64,000 bases of DNA, taken from Ephemerocybe angulata (Eukaryota; Basidiomycota; Agaricomycetes; Agaricales; Psathyrellaceae). Positions 60,201-64,000 of the stretch are shown piece by piece. The notes beneath the pieces were generated by a model. It did no database searches. It saw only the letters and a list, made by a program, of their open reading frames with translations, and was not told the origin of the DNA. Numbering within the stretch: position 1 is the first letter of the stretch; each line of letters starts with the position of its first letter. The translations under genes were made by a program, and so were the position numbers. The stretch is from positions 744,001 to 808,000 of the forward strand of contig JAACJK010000109.1 in NCBI GenBank assembly GCA_013368325.1. The letters are read 5' to 3'.

Positions 60201-62067
60201 AGATGTTGCCTTCTTCGTCAAGCCTAACACGGCGTTGGACAGGGACGCTCGCAAGCGTGCTACCAGCGTCTATCTCATCCAACGCTGTGTTCCCATGCTT
60301 CCTCCTACTTTAAGTGAACAGTTGTGCAGTCTGGTCCCAGGTGAAGATCGCCTCGCCGTTTCTGTCATCTTCACCTTCAATCGGGAGGGCAAGGTGTTGA
60401 ACAAGTGGTTCGGAAAGTCCATCATCAGGTGAGCATCGCTCGACTGCCGTTGTATAAGTAACATCTCATTCCGTGTACAAGGTCTGCCGCCAAACTTTCC
60501 TATCAAAATGCCCAGAATGTGCTCGATGGAAAGGCCCTGGGAGATGTTGCTATCAATGGAGGCCACCAGGGATCAGCTATCGAACAAGACGTCAAGGTCT
60601 TGGAATCCATCGCGAAGATTCTGAGGGCGGACAGGTTCAAGAACGGCGCGCTTAGTTTGGAGGGCATGAAAATCAAGTTCACTCTCGATGAGAATGGCTT
60701 GCCCGCGGATTGTGGACCGTACGAAAGGACCGAATCGAACTTCTTAATTGAAGAGGTATGTTAGTTTAATCCAAGTTGTTTTCAATGCCTAACTCTCTTC
60801 TCGCAGTTCATGTTACTGGCCAACATCGCGGTTGCTCAGAAGGTGTCCGTTCATCTTCCTGAACAGGCTCTGCTCCGTCGCCACGATGCACCCCTCGAAC
60901 GGCGACTCAACGCATTCATTGAACGGGCACAACGTCTGGGCTATAACATGGACGCTTCGTCCTCCAAAGCCCTGATGTCCTCTTTCGACGCCATCACAGA
61001 CCCTACTGCGCGTAAGCTCTTGGAGTTGGTTTCGTTCAAAGCCACTCAGCGTGCCAAGTACTTCTGTGCTGGAATGCTCGACATTGCCAAGTACGGTCAC
61101 TTCGCCCTCAGCATCCCACTCTACACCCACTTCACCTCTCCCATCCGTCGATATGCCGATATCTTGGTGCATCGACAATTGGAAGCTGTCTTGGCTGGCG
61201 GTGGTGAGTCCCAACTTCGTTCGTTTTCACGACTTTAATACTTATCAGTCGTAGCAGCGGAGACCAAGTTCACCATGGATCGCGATGCCGTAGCAAAGGT
61301 CGCTCAACAGTGCAACATCAAGCGGGATTCTGCTTCTCTTGCTGAAGAGCAATCTGCACACTTGTTCCTCTGTGTCATGATCTCTGACCTGACTCAGCGC
61401 TACGGCCCTGTTGTCCGACAAGCCAAGGTCATCGGTGTTCTGGACGCTGCGTTCGATGTGCTCGTGCCGGACTTCGGTATCGAGAAGCGTGTCCATGTCG
61501 ATCAGATGCCTATTGAGGTTAGTGGACTACTATTATCGAACCAGTCGCATCGTGCTAAGGGACTGTTTCATCAGAACCACGTCTACGACGAACATACACA
61601 TACCCTTCAGATCTACTGGTCCGATAAAGATGTCATCACATGGCTGGCCGAGAACAGTGACGATGAGCATCTCAAGAAGGTCAAGCAGAACGCTGAGCAG
61701 CATGCCGTCAAGATGGAGGTTGCTTCTCGTTCTCACCACGACGAGAGTGCCTTGTTCGACGAAGATGAAGATGATGAGATTGTCTTGGGCCGCAGCGACG
61801 TCGTCGAAGCGAAGGAGACCTCGAAGCAGCGCCTTCTTTCTATCGCTAAGGAGAAGCCTCAGTTCGAGGGGCTTAGGGTTCCTCAGTCCGGTCATAAGGT
61901 CCAGGACATTCGCGAACTCATGACTGTTCCTGTAAGTTCTCTGTCTTCTGACGTCGAATCGTGGCTAATGAACGGAATAGGTTATTGTGACCGCGGATTT
62001 GACCAAGAGCCCTCCCGTCATCAAGGTTTACAGCGTCAACCCATACTCCCAGCAACTGAAGAAGTAG
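57230..62067 (+). CDS. SSD1: Ssd1/Dis3L2-type RNA-binding RNase II-family protein
   Basis: Ten exons: 57230-58246, 58305-58761, 58816-59455, 59506-59997, 60054-60428, 60482-60755, 60807-61203, 61249-61517, 61575-61931, 61981-62067 (1,454 aa). The first ~560 residues are disordered, Gln/Asn/Pro/Ser-rich, with several basic RxxS-type sites (HRRVQS, GRRHSV) like the Cbk1 sites of Ssd1. A cold-shock region follows (SLFAPYLPQASLPPLLAAGKL...RVNKRNRSDAYV, DRNRALEGDIVAVELLDVDEVW), then the RNB domain with IDPETAKDLDDAL at about 888-900 and HFTSPIRRYADILVHR. Unlike the inactive yeast protein, the acidic active-site signature is complete. The family controls mRNA fate and cell-wall growth. Intron 1 (58247-58304) has a GC donor. 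Intron 61518-61574 is in frame and reads through. Confidence 0.93.
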
Positions 62068-62492
62068 TCTCCTACCTCGTCTTTTAAAGTATCTATGTAC
62101 TATCATCAGCCCCCTGCCCCCTTCAGTTCGAGCCATGCCAAGTCCCTTTCGTCTCTCCGTCATTATTGTATACTGACACTCTATATCGGATTACCCACCA
62201 CGCTACCTCACTCCGTGGTTTTGTCGTATTTGTATGGATATGCCCCTCTTCCTCAAGTGTTTCGTGAATCAATTGGATTTCATTCGTCATGTCATGATTC
62301 TAATGCCAAAGCCACAATTGAAGATGCGAACTAACTACATGGTATGGGAGCCGTATAGGCCGCTACTAATAAAGTAATGCTGGAAGTAGGGAAAGCATAA
62401 GGAGTGCTCGGAATGGACATAATAGCAAGCGTAACAGTCATGAAATGCGTTTTGGTGCTAGCATGTGTCCAATTCAGAAACTAGGATCTCGA
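62068..62492. other. Non-coding gap between convergent SSD1 and BTB genes
   Basis: About 425 bp of 3' UTR and intergenic DNA. A 79-codon ORF at 62095-62334 is not convincing. Nothing else seen. Confidence 0.5.
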
Positions 62493-64000
62493 TCATATCC
62501 AACCTGAAGGTGCAGGCTTTCCAGGCCGCGGCACACTCGCGTTCCTACGATGGGAAGGTCCCTCCCAAGAGGGTGGGGTGGGTGGCAGACGCACCCCAGG
62601 TGTTCCAGGCGCAGGATCCGACATAGCATTATCCTTATGCTCCCTGGTCGAGTTCGAAGAGCTCCCCCTGATCAGTTCAGGTACAGGGAGCGAGGCTACG
62701 CTGGACCGGTTATCCGTCTCGACACGCTCAAGCAATGTGTGTAACGTGTACACAGACGCACGAAGGGACTGGATTGAAGTGGAAGAGGGTACGCTCCCGC
62801 TGTTTCCACGTGCATGCGTTTTGGGAGCGTGCCGCATGCGTATCATTTCGTCCACGCACATCCTGTGCAGCGCATCGAGGCCGAGGAACGCTGCCTCGTC
62901 CCGCAATTCGATGAGGCTCTCGAGACGCGCAGCTTGGGACGATGTTTGGTAGAGGACGGCGCGTGGAATGACTTCCGGGTTCTCCGGCGTTGAAGGGCTC
63001 GAGCGGAGGTAAGATAGGATATGGGCGTACCTAGATTTTAAATCAAGATGGGAAATGGTGGAGCATCGATAAGTTTTGGGGTTCTTACTTGGAACAATAA
63101 AACATAATGGCGACTTACGGAGCACTGGGTCTGTCCAAGAAAAGATGGAGATTGTAGGATGTTTGGGGTAGGAGACCCTGTGATGCAAGGTGCTTGCGGT
63201 AGATTGCCATATCGTCGCTGTCATCCTCCGGATTAGAGTAGACAGAGGATGTCGCCGAGTCTGCTCGGTGGCGGGCGATAAGGTTGTTGACATATTTCGA
63301 GAGGTACGAAGGCCTGGATGCAACTGTTGCGAGACTTGTGCGATATGTAGTGGTGCATGTTTCCAATGTCACGATGACACGCTCTGGGTCGACCGGAAAT
63401 GCAGGGAGCTCCGACACAACAATCGGTCTGAACGGAGGGGGTGGCGATGGTGGCACGCTGGAAGGCAGTGGAGGTACAATTTCCCGGTCTTCGGAACTGG
63501 GCACGGAGCGTATCTTGAGCGACGGTCGCAGAGACGGCGAACGCGGGACGGGTACAGGGCTAGGTGTGGGTGTAAATGCCGGAATCGCTGCGGGTATGTG
63601 GGGTGTGCGTGGCTTGCTGCTCCCGGAGCTGCTCCTCGAAAGCATGTTCTCCTCGTCGGATTCAGGGCATGGTAGAGGAGGTAATGGAGGGCTCCGCAAG
63701 GGCGACCCCACCGACTCTGTCGACGGCCCTCCCAGAGATCTTGAAATCGTATGCTTCTTCTTCTTGGGCTTGAGGGAAAGTGTTTTCTGGGACAAGTTCA
63801 AGTCACCCTGCTTGGATTCGAGATTTGCTCGAGAGGCAATTTCGCGCAGTGCCTCGTCGGGTGTCCTCACAACAGTGGCGCCAGCGCCGAGAACTCCAGA
63901 TCTCTGCTGGGTCAGAGAGTCTATCCCACGAACGAACTTGGGTTCCGAGATGCGAACAGGCTTGGGGGCGGCATAGGGACTCGAGGAGGTGGTCCCAGAA
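62493..64000 (-). CDS. BTB/POZ-like domain protein, 5' end beyond the window
   Basis: Two exons visible: 63119 to the window edge, and 63030-62493 ending at a TGA; the intron is 63031-63118. The frame is open to position 64000, so the N-terminus is missing. The visible N-terminal ~210 residues are Ser/Pro-rich and disordered with a basic KPKKKKH patch. The domain that follows (VIVTLETCTTTYRTSLATVAS...LHLFLDRPSAPYAHILSYLRS...ESLIELRDEAAFLGLDALHRMCVDEM) has the strand-helix pattern of T1-type BTB/POZ domains found in fungal proteins. The C-terminal ~150 residues are low complexity and end PRPGKPAPSGWI. Such proteins are often adaptors, but no specific role can be assigned. Confidence 0.65.

Overview
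This 64 kb window is nuclear DNA from a basidiomycete fungus, most likely an Agaricomycete (mushroom-forming). The evidence is tight gene packing on both strands, many spliceosomal introns of about 45-60 nt with GTRNGY donors and CTNAC-like branch sites, fungal-only gene families (Zn2Cys6 regulator, Ssd1/Dis3L2, verprolin, Tra1), and a transposon protein family that I recognise as heavily repeated in Agaricomycetes. All exon joins were done by hand. For every complete gene except the frameshifted transposase, the joined exons give a length divisible by three, ending at a stop.

Layout. (1) 225-4027 (+): a CDK12/Ctk1-type RNA polymerase II CTD kinase. (2) 4394-12540: an 8,147-bp DNA transposon bounded by two identical 151-bp inverted repeats and a perfect 9-bp target-site duplication (CGTCTGTGT). 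It carries two divergent genes: an unknown 313-aa protein (-) and a roughly 1,257-codon, 13-exon putative transposase (+) that has a net +1 frameshift. (3) 12931-17085 (+): an RNA-dependent RNA polymerase of the RNA-silencing type. (4) 17836-21482: vacuolar aspartic protease Pep4 (-) and a bromodomain protein (+), divergent with only 105 bp between their start codons. (5) 21764-33293 (-): the 3,548-aa SAGA/NuA4 scaffold Tra1. (6) 33515-38634: CTNNBL1 (+), Utp15 (-) and TCTP (+). (7) 38886-45461: gamma-tubulin complex protein GCP3 (+), ER protein disulfide isomerase (-) and verprolin (-). (8) 45996-50645: RBM42-like RNA-binding protein (-), ribosomal protein uL18/Rpl5 (+) and Mediator Med17 (-). 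(9) 50807-56849 (+): Zn2Cys6 regulator, ESCRT-III Vps24 and mitochondrial NAD-isocitrate dehydrogenase. (10) 57230-62067 (+): Ssd1/Dis3L2. (11) 62493-end (-): a BTB-domain protein cut by the window edge.

Most of the window is ordinary conserved euchromatin with a strong gene-expression theme: CTD kinase, Tra1, bromodomain protein, Med17, CTNNBL1, Utp15, Rpl5, TCTP, RBM42 and Ssd1. The bromodomain gene and TRA1 are adjacent and convergent, and both products may belong to NuA4. The one accessory region is the transposon, inserted between the CTD kinase gene and the silencing RdRP gene. Its identical arms suggest recent movement. It is the best candidate here for an under-described system: a two-gene TIR element whose transposase is not one of the textbook families I can name, with arms that are themselves fold-back sequences.
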